DNA from: Afipia sp.
GTDB taxonomy: Bacteria > Pseudomonadota > Alphaproteobacteria > Rhizobiales > Xanthobacteraceae
Length of the DNA stretch: 64,000 nucleotides
Assembly (NCBI GenBank): GCA_017308575.1
Contig: JAFKEQ010000004.1
Span: forward strand, 1-64,000
Direction of reading: 5' to 3'
Part shown: positions 1 through 9,905 of the stretch, in pieces
How the letters are laid out: the number at the start of each line of letters is the position of its first letter
Position numbering within the stretch: the stretch's first letter is position 1
Notes under the pieces: generated by a model
Told to the model about the DNA's origin: nothing
What the model saw: only the letters and a program-made list of their open reading frames with translations
Database searches by the model: none
Made by a program: the position numbers and the translations under genes

Positions 1-357
1 GCGCGAAGCGGTGCGTTGCCGAGCCGGGCCGTGACGAGTGCGGTGTATGTTACGGTCCCGGTTCTGCGAAGCAGCGTTACACGCTGCATCGCGCCCGGGA
101 CACAACACCCACAATGTCGTCGCCGCGAAAAACAGAGCGCCGTCATCCTGAGGCGCGGGCCCGCGCACACCTCGAAGGACGACGGCGAGAGAGTTGCGCG
201 GCACTTTCTGTTGTCATGGCCGGACGTGTTCCGGCCATCCCGATCAGGGGACACAGTGCGCAATTCATCGGGATCACCGGGACAAGCCCGGTGATGACAA
301 GCGGAGAGATCGAGCAAGAACGACGGAAGAGACGGCGCATAACGGGACGCGAGTCCC
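1..357. repeat. Intergenic region with three palindromic repeat units
   Basis: No convincing gene is seen here. Three dyads follow one another. The first (about 54-101) pairs GTCCCGG with CCGGGAC around an inner GCAGCG/CGCTGC stem. The second (139-185) pairs CCGTCATCCTGAGG with CCTCGAAGGACGACGG, a motif that recurs in a nested form at 21967-22110. The third (212-299) pairs TGTCATGGCCGGACG with a related CCGGTGATGACA arm. Units of this kind are common in intergenic DNA of Bradyrhizobium relatives; that family link is from general knowledge and was not searched. Confidence 0.6.
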
Positions 358-1740
358 TCACCCCGCCACGAAATCGATCAGCAGTTTCAGGTTAAGCGCG
401 ATCACGATGGCCGCGATCAATGCGGCGATCACCGACAGCCAGCTCGGCGCGACGAACGCCCCCATCTTGGCCCTGCTCGCCGTGAACATCACCAGCGGCA
501 CGATCGCGAACGGCAACTGCAGGCTCAGCACCACCTGACTGAGGATGAGCAATTGTCCCGTCCCCTTCTCGCCGTACCAGATGGTGACGAGCGCGGCCGG
601 AACGATGGCGATGGCACGCGTCACCAGACGGCGCAGCCACGGCGCAATCTTGATGTTGATGAATCCTTCCATCACGATCTGGCCGGACAGCGTCGCAGTC
701 ACCGTGGAGTTCAATCCGCAGCACAAAAGCGCGATACCGAACAGCGTTGGCGCGAGCGAGGATCCCAGCATCGGCGACAGCAGCGTATGCGCCTGATCGA
801 GTTCGGCCACATCGGTTTTGCCCGCTTTATGAAATGTCGCGGCGGCGAGAATGAGAATCGACGCGTTGATCAGCAGCGCAAGGCACAGCGCGATGGTGGA
901 GTCGATGGTGGCGAGCTTGATCGCCTCTTTCTTCTCCGGAACGCTGTCGCCATAGCCGCGCGTCTGAACAAGGCCGGAATGCAGGTAGAGATTGTGCGGC
1001 ATCACGGTGGCGCCGAGAATGCCGAGCGCGAGATAGAGCATCTCGCGGTTGCGCACGATGTCCACCGTCGGCGCGAAGCCGCGGATCACCGCACCCCAGT
1101 CGGGATCGGCCATCGCGATCTGGATCGCGAAGCACGCTGCGATGACACCGAGCAGCGTCACCACGAAGGCTTCGATCCAGCGAAAGCCGATGGCCTGCAA
1201 CGCCAGAATGAGAAACACATCGAGCGCGGTGATCAGCACGCCGATCTCAAGCGGAATGCCGAACAGCAGATTGAGGCCGATGGCGGTACCGATGATTTCG
1301 GCAAGATCGGTGGCGCTGATGGCGATTTCCGCAAGCAGCCATAGCGGCCAGGACACCCACTTCGGAAAGGCATCACGGCAGGCCTGCGCGAGGTCCCGTC
1401 CCGAGCCGACACCGAGCCGCGCGCACAGCGCCTGCAGCACGATGGCCATGATGTTGGAGATCAGCGCGACGGTGAGCAGCGCATAGCCGAACTTTGAACC
1501 ACCGGCGAGCGAGGTCGCCCAGTTACCGGGGTCCATGTAGCCGACGGCCACGAGATAGCCCGGGCCCAGGAACGCGGCCAGCTTCCGCCAGAAGGAACCG
1601 GAGCGCACCACCCGGACCGAGCCGAACATATCGGCCAGCGACGGTTCCCCGCGCGGCGTGCGCCAGCCACCCCTGGACAGGGGAAGACTGGCTTGGTCAG
1701 GCGGGAGCGACGGGCGGGCATCCATACCGTCAATATGCAT
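358..1740 (-). CDS. mntH: Nramp-family Mn2+/divalent metal transporter MntH
   Basis: This is a proton-coupled importer of Mn2+ (and Fe2+) in the inner membrane. The 460-residue protein has the Nramp pattern of about eleven hydrophobic segments. The metal-site signature [15 protein letters not shown] lies near residue 67 (the Asp-Pro-Gly of TM1), and [10 protein letters not shown] near residue 246 is the TM6 signature. A second ATG five codons in (1725) could be the real start, because no clear Shine-Dalgarno precedes either. A palindromic TTGCAA-N5-TTGCAA element sits 14 bp upstream and suggests manganese-responsive Fur/Mur control. The family assignment is firm; metal preference is inferred from the family. 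Confidence 0.93.
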   Translation of the reverse strand: MHIDGMDARPSLPPDQASLPLSRGGWRTPRGEPSLADMFGSVRVVRSGSFWRKLAAFLGPGYLVAVGYMDPGNWATSLAGGSKFGYALLTVALISNIMAIVLQALCARLGVGSGRDLAQACRDAFPKWVSWPLWLLAEIAISATDLAEIIGTAIGLNLLFGIPLEIGVLITALDVFLILALQAIGFRWIEAFVVTLLGVIAACFAIQIAMADPDWGAVIRGFAPTVDIVRNREMLYLALGILGATVMPHNLYLHSGLVQTRGYGDSVPEKKEAIKLATIDSTIALCLALLINASILILAAATFHKAGKTDVAELDQAHTLLSPMLGSSLAPTLFGIALLCCGLNSTVTATLSGQIVMEGFINIKIAPWLRRLVTRAIAIVPAALVTIWYGEKGTGQLLILSQVVLSLQLPFAIVPLVMFTASRAKMGAFVAPSWLSVIAALIAAIVIALNLKLLIDFVAG

Positions 1741-1753
1741 GCCCGGCAGCTAG

Positions 1754-1770
1754 TTGCAAGTGAGTTGCAA
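1754..1770 (-). promoter_or_regulatory. Putative Mur/Fur operator upstream of mntH
   Basis: The 17-bp sequence TTGCAAGTGAGTTGCAA is an inverted repeat, since TTGCAA is its own reverse complement. It lies just upstream of the mntH start. In Bradyrhizobium japonicum, mntH is known to be repressed by a Fur-family (Mur-like) protein with manganese, and TGCAA half-sites are typical of alphaproteobacterial Mur/Fur boxes. That this site is bound is inferred. Confidence 0.5.
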
Positions 1771-1836
1771 AAGCGAAATGCCGGACTTTGGTTTCGGCCG
1801 CTTCGCCTGCCGTCTTCTTGAGGCGTTCGCCTGCCT

Positions 1837-2331
1837 TCATGCGCCGGTTTCGAAATCTCCCGGCTGCGGCGGCGCAATCGGCGTGAACTGGCAGCGGTCC
1901 GGCTTCAGATCGACCAGCGGCGTGCCGTCGAGACAATCAAGGCCGCGCACCGAAACCATGTTGCCTTCGATGCCGACGATCTGCGCGATCGATGTGCCGA
2001 GCGGATTGGGCCGCACCGGGGAGCGCAGCGAAAACGTGCCGTGGGTCGTCTCATCGCTCGCCGGGCTTTGAAGAACGAGATCGCGCCGCGACTGATGCAG
2101 CCAGTAGATCACCTCGGCCTGTGTGAACCTGTCGAGGCCTTTGAGCGCGGGCACCCACGGTTCGAAAATCTCGATGCGGCAGATGGGACCATCATGCCGC
2201 CCCTGCCTCGGCGTCAGCATGCGATCGGTCCATGGCGTATGAATGCGGCCGATGAACACAAGACCAGCATCGGTCGGTGGCGGCGGATCGATGGCCACCT
2301 CGCCCTCGCGGATTTCATTGTAGCGGACCAT
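1837..2331 (-). CDS. trmO: tRNA (N6-threonylcarbamoyladenosine(37)-N6)-methyltransferase TrmO
   Basis: TrmO uses S-adenosylmethionine to N6-methylate t6A at position 37 of certain tRNAs; the family was earlier called TsaA/VirR. The 164-residue product shows the family motifs [12 protein letters not shown] near the N-terminus, [14 protein letters not shown] in the middle, and the diagnostic [20 protein letters not shown] followed by [12 protein letters not shown]. The ATG at 2331 is preferred over an upstream TTG because GAGG sits about 10 nt before it. The gene is divergent from the MFS gene at 2481. The C-terminus is short compared with E. coli TrmO, as is usual for the shorter family members. 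Confidence 0.85.
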   Translation of the reverse strand: MVRYNEIREGEVAIDPPPPTDAGLVFIGRIHTPWTDRMLTPRQGRHDGPICRIEIFEPWVPALKGLDRFTQAEVIYWLHQSRRDLVLQSPASDETTHGTFSLRSPVRPNPLGTSIAQIVGIEGNMVSVRGLDCLDGTPLVDLKPDRCQFTPIAPPQPGDFETGA

Positions 2332-2480
2332 TCGAACCAACCTCGCAAACCTCGATAGGCCAACTTATCGTGACCGCGAGCGGCTGCAAAGAACAGCCCG
2401 GTTCATTGACAGGCTTGCGCCGCTCGGGCCAGTTCGCCAGCATCACATACCTTTTCCGCCGCTCCGGTCGCACCTCTTCA

Positions 2481-3686
2481 ATGTCCTCCGTCGCATTGCT
2501 CCGCCATCGTCCCTTCCAGTTCTATCTCTGGTCGCGCAGCTTCTCGCGGTTCTGCAGCCAGATCGCGGGCGTCGCCGTGGGCTGGCAGATCTACGACAAG
2601 ACCGGCAGCGCGTTCGAACTCGGCATGATCGGGCTTGTTCAATTCCTTCCCACGGCCGTGCTGGTGTTCGCAGCGGGGCATGCCGTCGACCGTTACGACC
2701 GCAAGCGCGTCCTGCAGCTCTGCCAGCTCGCGGAAGGTTTGGTGGCGGCGTTCCTGGCATGGGGAAGCTTTGCCGGATGGCTGACGGTGCCGCAGATTTT
2801 CATCGCCATGGCCGTGTTGGGTGTGGTGACGGCGTTCGAGAATCCCGCGTCGTCCGCCCTGCTCCCCGCCGTCGTGCCGGAAGGCACGGTCCAGCGCGGA
2901 ACGGCCGTCGCCACCGGCATCGGCCAGATCGCGATGGTCACCGGCCCCGCGGTCGGCGGCCTCACCTACGCGATTTCACCGGCGACGCCCTATGCCATCA
3001 TGGCCGTGTTCTGGCTCGCTGCCGTGGCGCTGAGTGGCGCGATGCAGGTCGAGCGCGTGGCCGCATCGAAAGAACCGCCAACACTGTCCGATCTGTTCGC
3101 CGGCGTCGGCTTCGTGCGGAACAGCCCTGCGATCCTGGGCACGATCTCGCTCGATCTGTTCGCGGTGCTGCTCGGCGGCGCGGTGGCACTGCTGCCGATC
3201 TATGCGCGCGACATTCTTCACACCGGGCCGCTGGGCCTCGGCCTGTTGCGTGCATCCCCTGCGGTCGGCGCGCTGATGATGACGGCAGTGCTCGCCCGCT
3301 ATTCGATCAACCGGCGTGTCGGGATGCGGATGTTTCAGTCCGTCATCGTGTTCGGCCTCGCGACGATCGTTTTCGCGCTGTCTACCTGGCTGTGGCTGTC
3401 GGTGATCGCGATGGTGATCATGGGCGCGGCCGACACCGTCAGCGTCGTGATCCGCCTGTCGCTGGTGCAGCTTGCGACACCGGACGAAATGCGCGGGCGC
3501 GTCGGCGCGGTGAACTTTCTTTTCATCAACGCCTCGAACCAGCTCGGCCAGTTCGAAAGCGGCGTCACCGCCGCGCTGATGGGCGCAATGCCTGCCGCCG
3601 TGCTTGGCGGCGTCGGCACCGTGCTGGTGGCGCTGCTGTGGATGAAACTGTTTCCGGCTCTGCGGAAGGTAGAGCGGCTGGAATAG
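2481..3686 (+). CDS. MFS transporter (MFS_3/EntS-like exporter)
   Basis: This predicted 12-helix major facilitator of 401 residues probably exports a small molecule, but its substrate is unknown. The start at 2481 gives FQFYLWSRSFSRFCSQIAGVA as the first helix, with the loop motif GHAVDRYDRKRVLQ between helices 2 and 3, matching the enterobactin-exporter-like MFS_3 group. The open frame extends upstream to 2277, but that part overlaps trmO on the other strand and reads as non-protein-like. The gene converges on parC, and its stop codon is inside a hairpin that probably ends transcription. Confidence 0.85.
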   Translation: MSSVALLRHRPFQFYLWSRSFSRFCSQIAGVAVGWQIYDKTGSAFELGMIGLVQFLPTAVLVFAAGHAVDRYDRKRVLQLCQLAEGLVAAFLAWGSFAGWLTVPQIFIAMAVLGVVTAFENPASSALLPAVVPEGTVQRGTAVATGIGQIAMVTGPAVGGLTYAISPATPYAIMAVFWLAAVALSGAMQVERVAASKEPPTLSDLFAGVGFVRNSPAILGTISLDLFAVLLGGAVALLPIYARDILHTGPLGLGLLRASPAVGALMMTAVLARYSINRRVGMRMFQSVIVFGLATIVFALSTWLWLSVIAMVIMGAADTVSVVIRLSLVQLATPDEMRGRVGAVNFLFINASNQLGQFESGVTAALMGAMPAAVLGGVGTVLVALLWMKLFPALRKVERLE

Positions 3687-3693
3687 CCGCTCT
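3671..3693 (+). terminator. Hairpin terminator overlapping the MFS stop codon
   Basis: AGAGCGGCT (3671-3679) pairs perfectly with AGCCGCTCT (3685-3693) across the loop GGAAT, followed by CCTTATT. The stem includes the last codons and the TAG of the MFS gene and sits 2 bp from the parC stop. It may end transcription in both directions. Confidence 0.5.
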
Positions 3694-3695
3694 CC

Positions 3696-5948
3696 TTATT
3701 CGATCCCTTTGCCGAACTTGTTCGACTTCGGGAAGCCGTTGGCGAGACGCCCGGCATCCGCACGGTTGCCACGCCAATCGGCCAGCTCTTTCAGCGTCAT
3801 GCTCTGCTCGCGGCCGGCGCCATCCTTCCACGTCATGCCTTCCTTCGCGGTAAAGGTCATGATGTCGGAGAGGCCCTTCTCCTTGTAGCGCTGCAGCCGG
3901 ACCCCGCGGCCACGCGCCATTTCGGGCACCTGATCGAGCGGGAAAACCACCATCTTGTGATTCTGGCCGATCACGGCGACGGTATCGCCGGACACGGTGG
4001 TGATCGCCGCGGCCTCATTGGGCATGGTGACGTTAAGCACCTGCTTGCCCTTACGCGTATTGGCCACGCAATCGCTTTCATTGACGACGAAGCCCTGCCC
4101 GTCACTGCTGGCGACCAGGAATTTGCGGTCGCTCTTCTGCACGAACATCGCAACGATATCCGCATCGCCTTCCAGATCGATGGTCATGCGGATGGGGTCG
4201 CCATGACCGCGGCCACCCGGCAGCTTTTGCGCATCGAGCGTGTAGAAGCGCCCGTTGGTGCCGAACAGCGTCAGCTTGGATGTGCTTTCGGCGAAGAAGG
4301 CGAACTTCAGCTTGTCGTCGGTCTTGAAGGCGAGATTGGACAGGTCCTCGACATGCCCCTTCAGCGTGCGCACCCAGCCCTTGTCGGACACCACGACCGT
4401 GATCGGCTCGCGTTCGATCAGCGCTTCCTCGATGGCGGCAAGATCGTGCTCAGGCGCGTCGGCGAATTGCGTGCGGCGCTTGCCGAGCGGCGTCTTCGGC
4501 CCGAAAGTGTCACGGACTTTCCGGACCTGCTCGCCGACCTTCTTCCACTGCTCTTCTTCGGACGCGAGAACAGCCTTGATGCCCTTCAGTTCGTTGCGAA
4601 GATCCTTGTCCTCGCCGCGGATTTCCATCTCCTCCAGCTTGCGCAAGTTGCGCAGGCGCATGTTGAGAATGGAGTCGGCCTGAAGATCGGTCAGCTTGAA
4701 GGTCTTGATCAGGACCGGCTTGGGCTCGTCCTCGGTGCGGATGATCTTGATCACCTTGTCGAGGTTCAGATAGGCGATCAGGTAACCGCCCAGAACTTCA
4801 AGCCGGTGCTCAATCTGGTTCTTGCGATAGTTGGCGCGCCGGATCAGCACATCGCGCAGATGGTCCAACCATTCGCGCAGGCATTCGGCGAGGCCGAGCA
4901 CCTTCGGGATGCGGCCCTTCACCAGCACGTTGAGGTTGAGCGAAATCTTGCTTTCAAGCTCGGTCTGCTTGAACAGCGTTTCCATCAGGACTTCGGGATC
5001 GACGTTCTTCGACTTCGGCTCGATGACGATGCGCACGTCTTCCGCCGACTCATCGCGAATATCGCCGACAAACACGAGTTTCTTCTCGTTGAGCAGTTCG
5101 GCAATGCGCTCGATCAGCCGCGACTTCTGCACCAGCCACGGAATTTCCGTGACCACGATGTTCCAGGTGCCGCGCGCGCCATCTTCCTGATGCCACTTCG
5201 CGCGCACGCGGAACGAACCGCGCCCGGTCGTATAGGATTCCGCAATGCTTTCCTTGGAGTCGACGACGATGCCGCCGGTCGGAAAGTCCGGACCCTTGAC
5301 GTAACGCAGCAATCCGCTCGACTTCGTGTTCGGCTTGTCGATCAGATGCAGCGCCGCGTCGCACAGTTCGGCGGCGTTGTGCGGCGGGATCGATGTCGCC
5401 ATGCCGACCGCGATGCCCTGCGCGCCGTTCGCCAGCAGGTTCGGAAACGCGCCCGGCAACACGATCGGCTCTTTCGACTGGCCATCGTAGTTGGCGCGGA
5501 ATTCGACGGCGTCTTCGTCGATGCCTTCCAGCAAGAGCCGCGCGACTTCCGTCATGCGCGCTTCGGTGTAGCGGTAGGCTGCCGGGTTATCGCCGTCGAT
5601 GTTGCCGAAGTTGCCCTGCCCGTCCACCAGCGGATAGCGCGAGGCGAAATCCTGCGCGAGGCGCACCAGCGCATCGTAGATCGACTGGTCGCCGTGCGGA
5701 TGGAACGAACCCATCACGTCGCCGACGATCTTGGCGGACTTCTTGAACGGCGTACCGGGGTCGAGGCGCAGCAGGCGCATGCCGTAAAGGATGCGGCGGT
5801 GAACCGGCTTCAAGCCGTCGCGCGCATCCGGCAGCGCGCGGTGCATGATGGTCGAGAGCGCATAGGCGAGATAGCGCTCTTCCAGCGCTTCGCGGAGTGC
5901 GACCTCCTGAACGTCCATCGGCTCTGGTGGAATCAGTCTTTTACCCAT
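3696..5948 (-). CDS. parC: DNA topoisomerase IV subunit A
   Basis: ParC with ParE decatenates daughter chromosomes. The 750-residue product has the type IIA breakage-reunion domain, with [16 protein letters not shown] near residue 42 and the catalytic tyrosine in [10 protein letters not shown] (Tyr127), then C-terminal beta-pinwheel blades with GRGHGDPI and [18 protein letters not shown]. ParC rather than GyrA is supported by the length, the divergent C-terminal domain and the context next to recO and era. The residue aligning with quinolone-target Ser80 of E. coli ParC is Gln88, and Glu84 aligns with Asp92. It is the last gene of the minus-strand block. Confidence 0.93.
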   Translation of the reverse strand: MGKRLIPPEPMDVQEVALREALEERYLAYALSTIMHRALPDARDGLKPVHRRILYGMRLLRLDPGTPFKKSAKIVGDVMGSFHPHGDQSIYDALVRLAQDFASRYPLVDGQGNFGNIDGDNPAAYRYTEARMTEVARLLLEGIDEDAVEFRANYDGQSKEPIVLPGAFPNLLANGAQGIAVGMATSIPPHNAAELCDAALHLIDKPNTKSSGLLRYVKGPDFPTGGIVVDSKESIAESYTTGRGSFRVRAKWHQEDGARGTWNIVVTEIPWLVQKSRLIERIAELLNEKKLVFVGDIRDESAEDVRIVIEPKSKNVDPEVLMETLFKQTELESKISLNLNVLVKGRIPKVLGLAECLREWLDHLRDVLIRRANYRKNQIEHRLEVLGGYLIAYLNLDKVIKIIRTEDEPKPVLIKTFKLTDLQADSILNMRLRNLRKLEEMEIRGEDKDLRNELKGIKAVLASEEEQWKKVGEQVRKVRDTFGPKTPLGKRRTQFADAPEHDLAAIEEALIEREPITVVVSDKGWVRTLKGHVEDLSNLAFKTDDKLKFAFFAESTSKLTLFGTNGRFYTLDAQKLPGGRGHGDPIRMTIDLEGDADIVAMFVQKSDRKFLVASSDGQGFVVNESDCVANTRKGKQVLNVTMPNEAAAITTVSGDTVAVIGQNHKMVVFPLDQVPEMARGRGVRLQRYKEKGLSDIMTFTAKEGMTWKDGAGREQSMTLKELADWRGNRADAGRLANGFPKSNKFGKGIE

Positions 5949-6020
5949 GGCAACGGGTTAACCCCTGTCTGGCGGATGAACAACATCTGATCGCGGGTTT
6001 TAGGGCCACTTTGTGGCGTC

Positions 6021-6770
6021 TTATTCGGCCGCCATACCGGCGCGCGGACGAAGCACCGCATTGATGAAACCCTCGCGGGCATCCGAATGGCCCTGCCCGC
6101 GCGGCTCCAGCACATTGCGCAACAGAAACAATCCAGTCAGGCGGAAACCGTCCTCGACATCCTGCCCGGTCCAGCCGTTGCTGCCGTCGTCGCTCTCGCG
6201 CAGAAACGGCGGCAGCGGCAACAGCCGGTCGCGCCATGGCTCACCCGCCTGCCGCGAGACGGCTCCGCCCGATTTCGGCGACACGTAAATCAGATCGGTC
6301 TCGACTCCGCTGGCAGCACAGCATGACAGGTCGAGGCCGAATCCGAGTTCGGTCAGCATGGCCAGTTCAAATTTGACCAGTTGCACGCCCGCGCCGGACG
6401 CGTCGCCGAAATCGTCGAGAATGGATTCCAGCATCTCATAGATATCTTCATGCGGGTCGCGCTCCGGCAACAGCCGCACCAGCGAGGCCAGATGCGTGAC
6501 GCCATAAACCGCATGCGGCGAACCGAACATGGTGGCGGCGCGCAGCTGCGTTCCCTCGATCGCGTAGTATCCGAGATGTTCATCGAGGCGCGCGCGCCAG
6601 ATCGCGCTCACCGAATTGCCCGGCTGAAGCAGCGGGCGCATCCGAGGACCAGCGCCGCCGCGCACCATGCCGAGATGCCGTCCGTGGCTGCGCGTCAGCA
6701 GTTCGACGATGGCGCTGGATTCGCCATGCCGCCGCACGCCCAGAACGATGCCTTCGTCGGTCCATTCCAT
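6021..6770 (-). CDS. recO: DNA repair protein RecO
   Basis: RecO helps load RecA on SSB-coated single-stranded DNA in the RecFOR pathway. The 249-residue protein opens with the N-terminal OB fold, [34 protein letters not shown], here shown only by its pattern of [12 protein letters not shown] and THGRH-like SHGRHLG. It continues with [23 protein letters not shown] and the helical C-terminal domain around [22 protein letters not shown]. Length and motifs fit alphaproteobacterial RecO. It follows the small membrane gene and era in the same orientation. Confidence 0.92.
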   Translation of the reverse strand: MEWTDEGIVLGVRRHGESSAIVELLTRSHGRHLGMVRGGAGPRMRPLLQPGNSVSAIWRARLDEHLGYYAIEGTQLRAATMFGSPHAVYGVTHLASLVRLLPERDPHEDIYEMLESILDDFGDASGAGVQLVKFELAMLTELGFGLDLSCCAASGVETDLIYVSPKSGGAVSRQAGEPWRDRLLPLPPFLRESDDGSNGWTGQDVEDGFRLTGLFLLRNVLEPRGQGHSDAREGFINAVLRPRAGMAAE

Positions 6771-6816
6771 GGGGTCATTCTACAGGATTCTGCGCGAACC
6801 TGCGCGTCCGTAATGC

Positions 6817-7218
6817 CTATCGTTCCGGTTGCCGGAACCAGTCCTGCGCATCGCCGGTGAACGAGAACGACAGGCCCAGCGCTGTCAGGGCCGTCGAGAT
6901 CACATCGATGAAGGTGCTGAACTGGAATCCGGTCTCGCCCACGGATGTGATGATTGACCCGACCGAGAGCATCATCGCCGCGAGCAGGACCATGCGCGCC
7001 CAGTTCTTGCGGCGATGAGCGGCGAGCCAGATCAACTGGAAGAAACCAAGCGTCATGGCCACTGCGATGAAGTTCAGGGCCAGCTTCGATGAATCCGTCA
7101 GATCGTCCGGCATGCGATTCAGGAACGCCGCAGACAGCACGTCGATGAGGAGCGACAGGTTGAGCAGCACCTCGAAATAGAAGACGTTCCTCGGAAGCTG
7201 GACGTCGGGACCGGTCAT
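6817..7218 (-). CDS. Small membrane protein of unknown function, coupled to era
   Basis: This 133-residue protein begins at an ATG that overlaps the era stop (ATGA, 7215-7218), so its translation is probably coupled to era. It has about four hydrophobic segments, including YFEVLLNLSLLIDVLSAAFL, LALNFIAVAMTLGFFQLIWLA, MVLLAAMMLSVGSIIT and FIDVISTALTALGLSFSF. I do not recognise a named family. A longer frame from 7272 exists but would run into era. The overlap argues for a real gene in the operon; function is unknown. Confidence 0.7.
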   Translation of the reverse strand: MTGPDVQLPRNVFYFEVLLNLSLLIDVLSAAFLNRMPDDLTDSSKLALNFIAVAMTLGFFQLIWLAAHRRKNWARMVLLAAMMLSVGSIITSVGETGFQFSTFIDVISTALTALGLSFSFTGDAQDWFRQPER

Positions 7219-8138
7219 TCTTTGGGAAACTCCAGTCCCATCTCGCGATAGCGCTCCGGATCGTCGCCCCATCCGTCACGCACCTTCACGAACAGGAACA
7301 GGTGCACCGGCTGGCCGACGATCTCGGCGATCTCCTTGCGCGCATCCGCGCCGATCGCCTTGATGGTCGCTCCGCCCTTGCCGAGCATAATCTTGCGCTG
7401 GCTGTCGCGCTCGACGAAAATCGTCTGCTCGATCCGGACCGAGTTGTCCTTGCGATCGGTCCAGGAGTCAGTCTCGACCGTCGACTGATACGGCAGTTCC
7501 TGATGCAGATGACGGTAGATTTTCTCGCGGGTGATTTCCGCCGCAAGATGGCGCATCGGCGCGTCCGACATCTGGTCTTCGGGATAGTGAAACGGCCCCG
7601 GCGGCACGGCCTTCGCAAGTGCATGGCGCAGATCGTCCACCCCGTCGCCGGACAGAGCCGCGACCATGAAGGTCTGCTCGAATGTCATCCGCTCGTTGGC
7701 CTTCTGGGCCAGCGCCAGCAGCTTCTCGCGCGGCACGAGATCGATCTTGTTCAATACGAGCATCTTCGGATGATTGACACTCTCGAGTTTCTTCAGAATC
7801 GCGTCGGCCTCGTCGTCGATGCCGGCTCGTGCATCGATCAGAACACACACCAGATCGGCGTCATGCGCTCCGCTCCATGCGGTAGACACCATCGCGCGGT
7901 CGAGACGGCGCTTCGGCGCGAAGATGCCGGGCGTATCCACGAGGATGATCTGCGCGTTGTCCTCGACCACGATGCCGCGGATCAGCGCGCGCGTGGTCTG
8001 CACCTTCCTGGAAACGATGGTGACTTTCGATCCGACCAGCGCATTGACCAGCGTGGATTTGCCGACATTCGGCGCGCCGATCAGGGCGACGAAGCCACAG
8101 CGCGTTTCACCGGCAGTTGTTTGAGATTCATCAGGCAT
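7215..8138 (-). CDS. era: GTPase Era, 16S rRNA-binding assembly factor
   Basis: Era binds GTP and the 3' end of 16S rRNA to promote 30S maturation and couple it to cell growth. The 307-residue product has G1 GAPNVGKST near residue 21, a switch region with ALIRGIVVEDN, G3 DTPGI, G4 NKID, and a C-terminal KH domain centred on KIMLGKGGATIKAIGADARK. It overlaps the rnc 3' end by 8 bp and the next small gene by 4 bp, as expected for the rnc-era operon. Confidence 0.97.
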   Translation of the reverse strand: MPDESQTTAGETRCGFVALIGAPNVGKSTLVNALVGSKVTIVSRKVQTTRALIRGIVVEDNAQIILVDTPGIFAPKRRLDRAMVSTAWSGAHDADLVCVLIDARAGIDDEADAILKKLESVNHPKMLVLNKIDLVPREKLLALAQKANERMTFEQTFMVAALSGDGVDDLRHALAKAVPPGPFHYPEDQMSDAPMRHLAAEITREKIYRHLHQELPYQSTVETDSWTDRKDNSVRIEQTIFVERDSQRKIMLGKGGATIKAIGADARKEIAEIVGQPVHLFLFVKVRDGWGDDPERYREMGLEFPKE

Positions 8139-8943
8139 CGTTGCCGCCCGTCACGCCTTCCCGCTTGAGCAGCGCGGTCGCTGCCAGTTTCTCCGCGGCG
8201 CGCTTGCTGCCGCCGATGCCCTCGGCAGGCGCAAGGCCCGGCAATTCCACCGCGACACGAAACTGCGGATCGTGATGCGGACCGGTGCGCTCAACCTCGC
8301 GATAGACCGGAGTCGGCAGTCCCTTGCCCTGCGCCCATTCCTGCAGCACGGTTTTCGGATCGCGCAGCGGCCGCACCGGCTTGCGCATGCGCTCGGTCCA
8401 GTTCCGCTCCACGAATTGCGCCGCGGCGGCATAGCCACCGTCGAGGAATACCGCGCCGATCACGGCCTCGCAGATGTCGCCCAACACCGAGTTACGCAGC
8501 CGCGCACCGGCGCCCGCCCCGACCGATCCGAGCTTGATGGCTTCGTCCAGACCGAGCGATTTTGCGACATCCGCGCAAGCCTCCCTGCGCACGAGATCGG
8601 CAAGGCGCTTCGACAACTCGCCCTCGTCGGCCGCCGGAAACGCGCGATACAGCATGTCGGAAACGATCAGCCCGAGCACATGATCGCCGAGAAATTCGAG
8701 ACGCTGATAGCTGTCGGCGCGGCTTCGCGCGGATTTCAGTGCGGACACATGCGTGAAGGCCGTGGCCAGCAACGACGGATCGGCGAAGGTATGACCGATC
8801 CGCTGCTCGACGATCTTGGCCGCAGCCTTGGCGCTCGGACGCCGCGCTTTTTTCTTGGCAGGTTTGACCTCCGGGGCGGTGCCGTCGCTTGTAGCGGCGT
8901 CCGTCTCCGGTTCGGTTTTAACGGCTGCCGTATCGCCGCTCAT
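8131..8943 (-). CDS. rnc: Ribonuclease III
   Basis: RNase III cleaves double-stranded RNA in rRNA precursors and regulatory duplexes. The 270-residue product has the nuclease signature QRLEFLGDHVLG near residue 103, the second acidic site around GDICEAVIGAVFLDGG, and a C-terminal dsRNA-binding domain with PKTVLQEWAQGKGLPTPVY. An unusual N-terminal extension of about 40 residues is Lys/Ala-rich (PAKKKARRPSAKAAAKI) and comes before the catalytic domain. The gene shares an ATGA overlap with lepB and overlaps era. Confidence 0.95.
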   Translation of the reverse strand: MSGDTAAVKTEPETDAATSDGTAPEVKPAKKKARRPSAKAAAKIVEQRIGHTFADPSLLATAFTHVSALKSARSRADSYQRLEFLGDHVLGLIVSDMLYRAFPAADEGELSKRLADLVRREACADVAKSLGLDEAIKLGSVGAGAGARLRNSVLGDICEAVIGAVFLDGGYAAAAQFVERNWTERMRKPVRPLRDPKTVLQEWAQGKGLPTPVYREVERTGPHHDPQFRVAVELPGLAPAEGIGGSKRAAEKLAATALLKREGVTGGNDA

Positions 8944-9698
8944 CGCACGATGGAAAAGATGCGATTCCAGCGCACCGAAACCGGCCAGCGCCAGAACTGC
9001 CAGGCCTGTTCGCCTTCGGCAATGGAGAAGAAGATCATCTGCGCGCGGCCGATCAGATTTTCGGACGGCACATAGCCCACCGCCGACAGAACGCGGCTGT
9101 CGGTGGAGTTGTCGCGGTTGTCGCCCATCATGAAGAAGTGGCCGGGCGGCACCGTGTAGACATTGGTGTTGTCGTAGAAACCGTTATCGACGCAATCGAG
9201 CGTCTTGTAGGTCACGCCGTTCGGCAGCGTTTCTTTCCACTGCTTGACGCGAGCCGTCGCATCGGTGCCGCAGGGGTCCTCGCCGATGAAGTCAGGCAGG
9301 CGCTCGCGCTCGACCGGCTTGTCGTTGATGTAGAGAAGCCCTTCTTTCATCTGGATGCGGTCGCCCGGCAATCCGATGACGCGCTTGATGTAATCGGTGG
9401 TGTCGTCCTTCGGCAGGCGGAAGACAACAACGTCGCCACGATTGGGATCGGAGCCGAAAATGCGTCCGGAGAAGATGCGTGGCGACAGCGGGATCGAGTA
9501 ATGGCTGTAGCCGTAAGAATACTTCGAGACGAAGAGATAATCGCCGACCAGCAGCGTCGCCTTCATCGATCCCGACGGAATGTTGAACGGCTGGAACAGG
9601 AAGGTCCGGATCACCAGCGCGATAATGAGCGCGTGAATGACAACGCGGATGGTTTCGCCGACGCCGCCTTCGGATTTGGCCGGGGTTGTCACGCTCAT
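8940..9698 (-). CDS. lepB: Signal peptidase I
   Basis: Signal peptidase I removes signal peptides from exported proteins at the periplasmic face of the inner membrane. From the ATG at 9698 the product is 252 residues, with a hydrophobic anchor around IRVVIHALIIALVIRTFLFQ, the nucleophilic serine in PSGSMKATL, the lysine general base in DYIKRVIGLPGD, and MGDNRDNSTDSR near the C-terminus. A longer frame reaches 9779, but the shorter start fits family length and has AAGAG upstream. It is the first gene of the lepB-rnc-era group. Confidence 0.95.
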   Translation of the reverse strand: MSVTTPAKSEGGVGETIRVVIHALIIALVIRTFLFQPFNIPSGSMKATLLVGDYLFVSKYSYGYSHYSIPLSPRIFSGRIFGSDPNRGDVVVFRLPKDDTTDYIKRVIGLPGDRIQMKEGLLYINDKPVERERLPDFIGEDPCGTDATARVKQWKETLPNGVTYKTLDCVDNGFYDNTNVYTVPPGHFFMMGDNRDNSTDSRVLSAVGYVPSENLIGRAQMIFFSIAEGEQAWQFWRWPVSVRWNRIFSIVR

Positions 9699-9905
9699 CT
9701 GCTCTTTCAAAATCCTGGTTACGAGCCCCCGGACCGGCTGTCGCACAGTTCCTGGAGGCTCATTCGCCGCCCAAATCACCCGCGCGGGTTTTAGACCGTT
9801 GTCGTGAAAGGCGCAATCAACGCCTTGGCGAAAACTTGCTAATTGACTGACATTTCAGTGCATTTTTGATCGCGCCGTTATCGGAAGCCCCGCCCCGGCG
9901 CCAAA

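Noticed and set aside
3957..5990. Long plus-strand frame (677 codons) opposite parC
   Set aside because: It is antisense to a clearly conserved gene; high GC and the codon bias of parC keep the opposite frame open.
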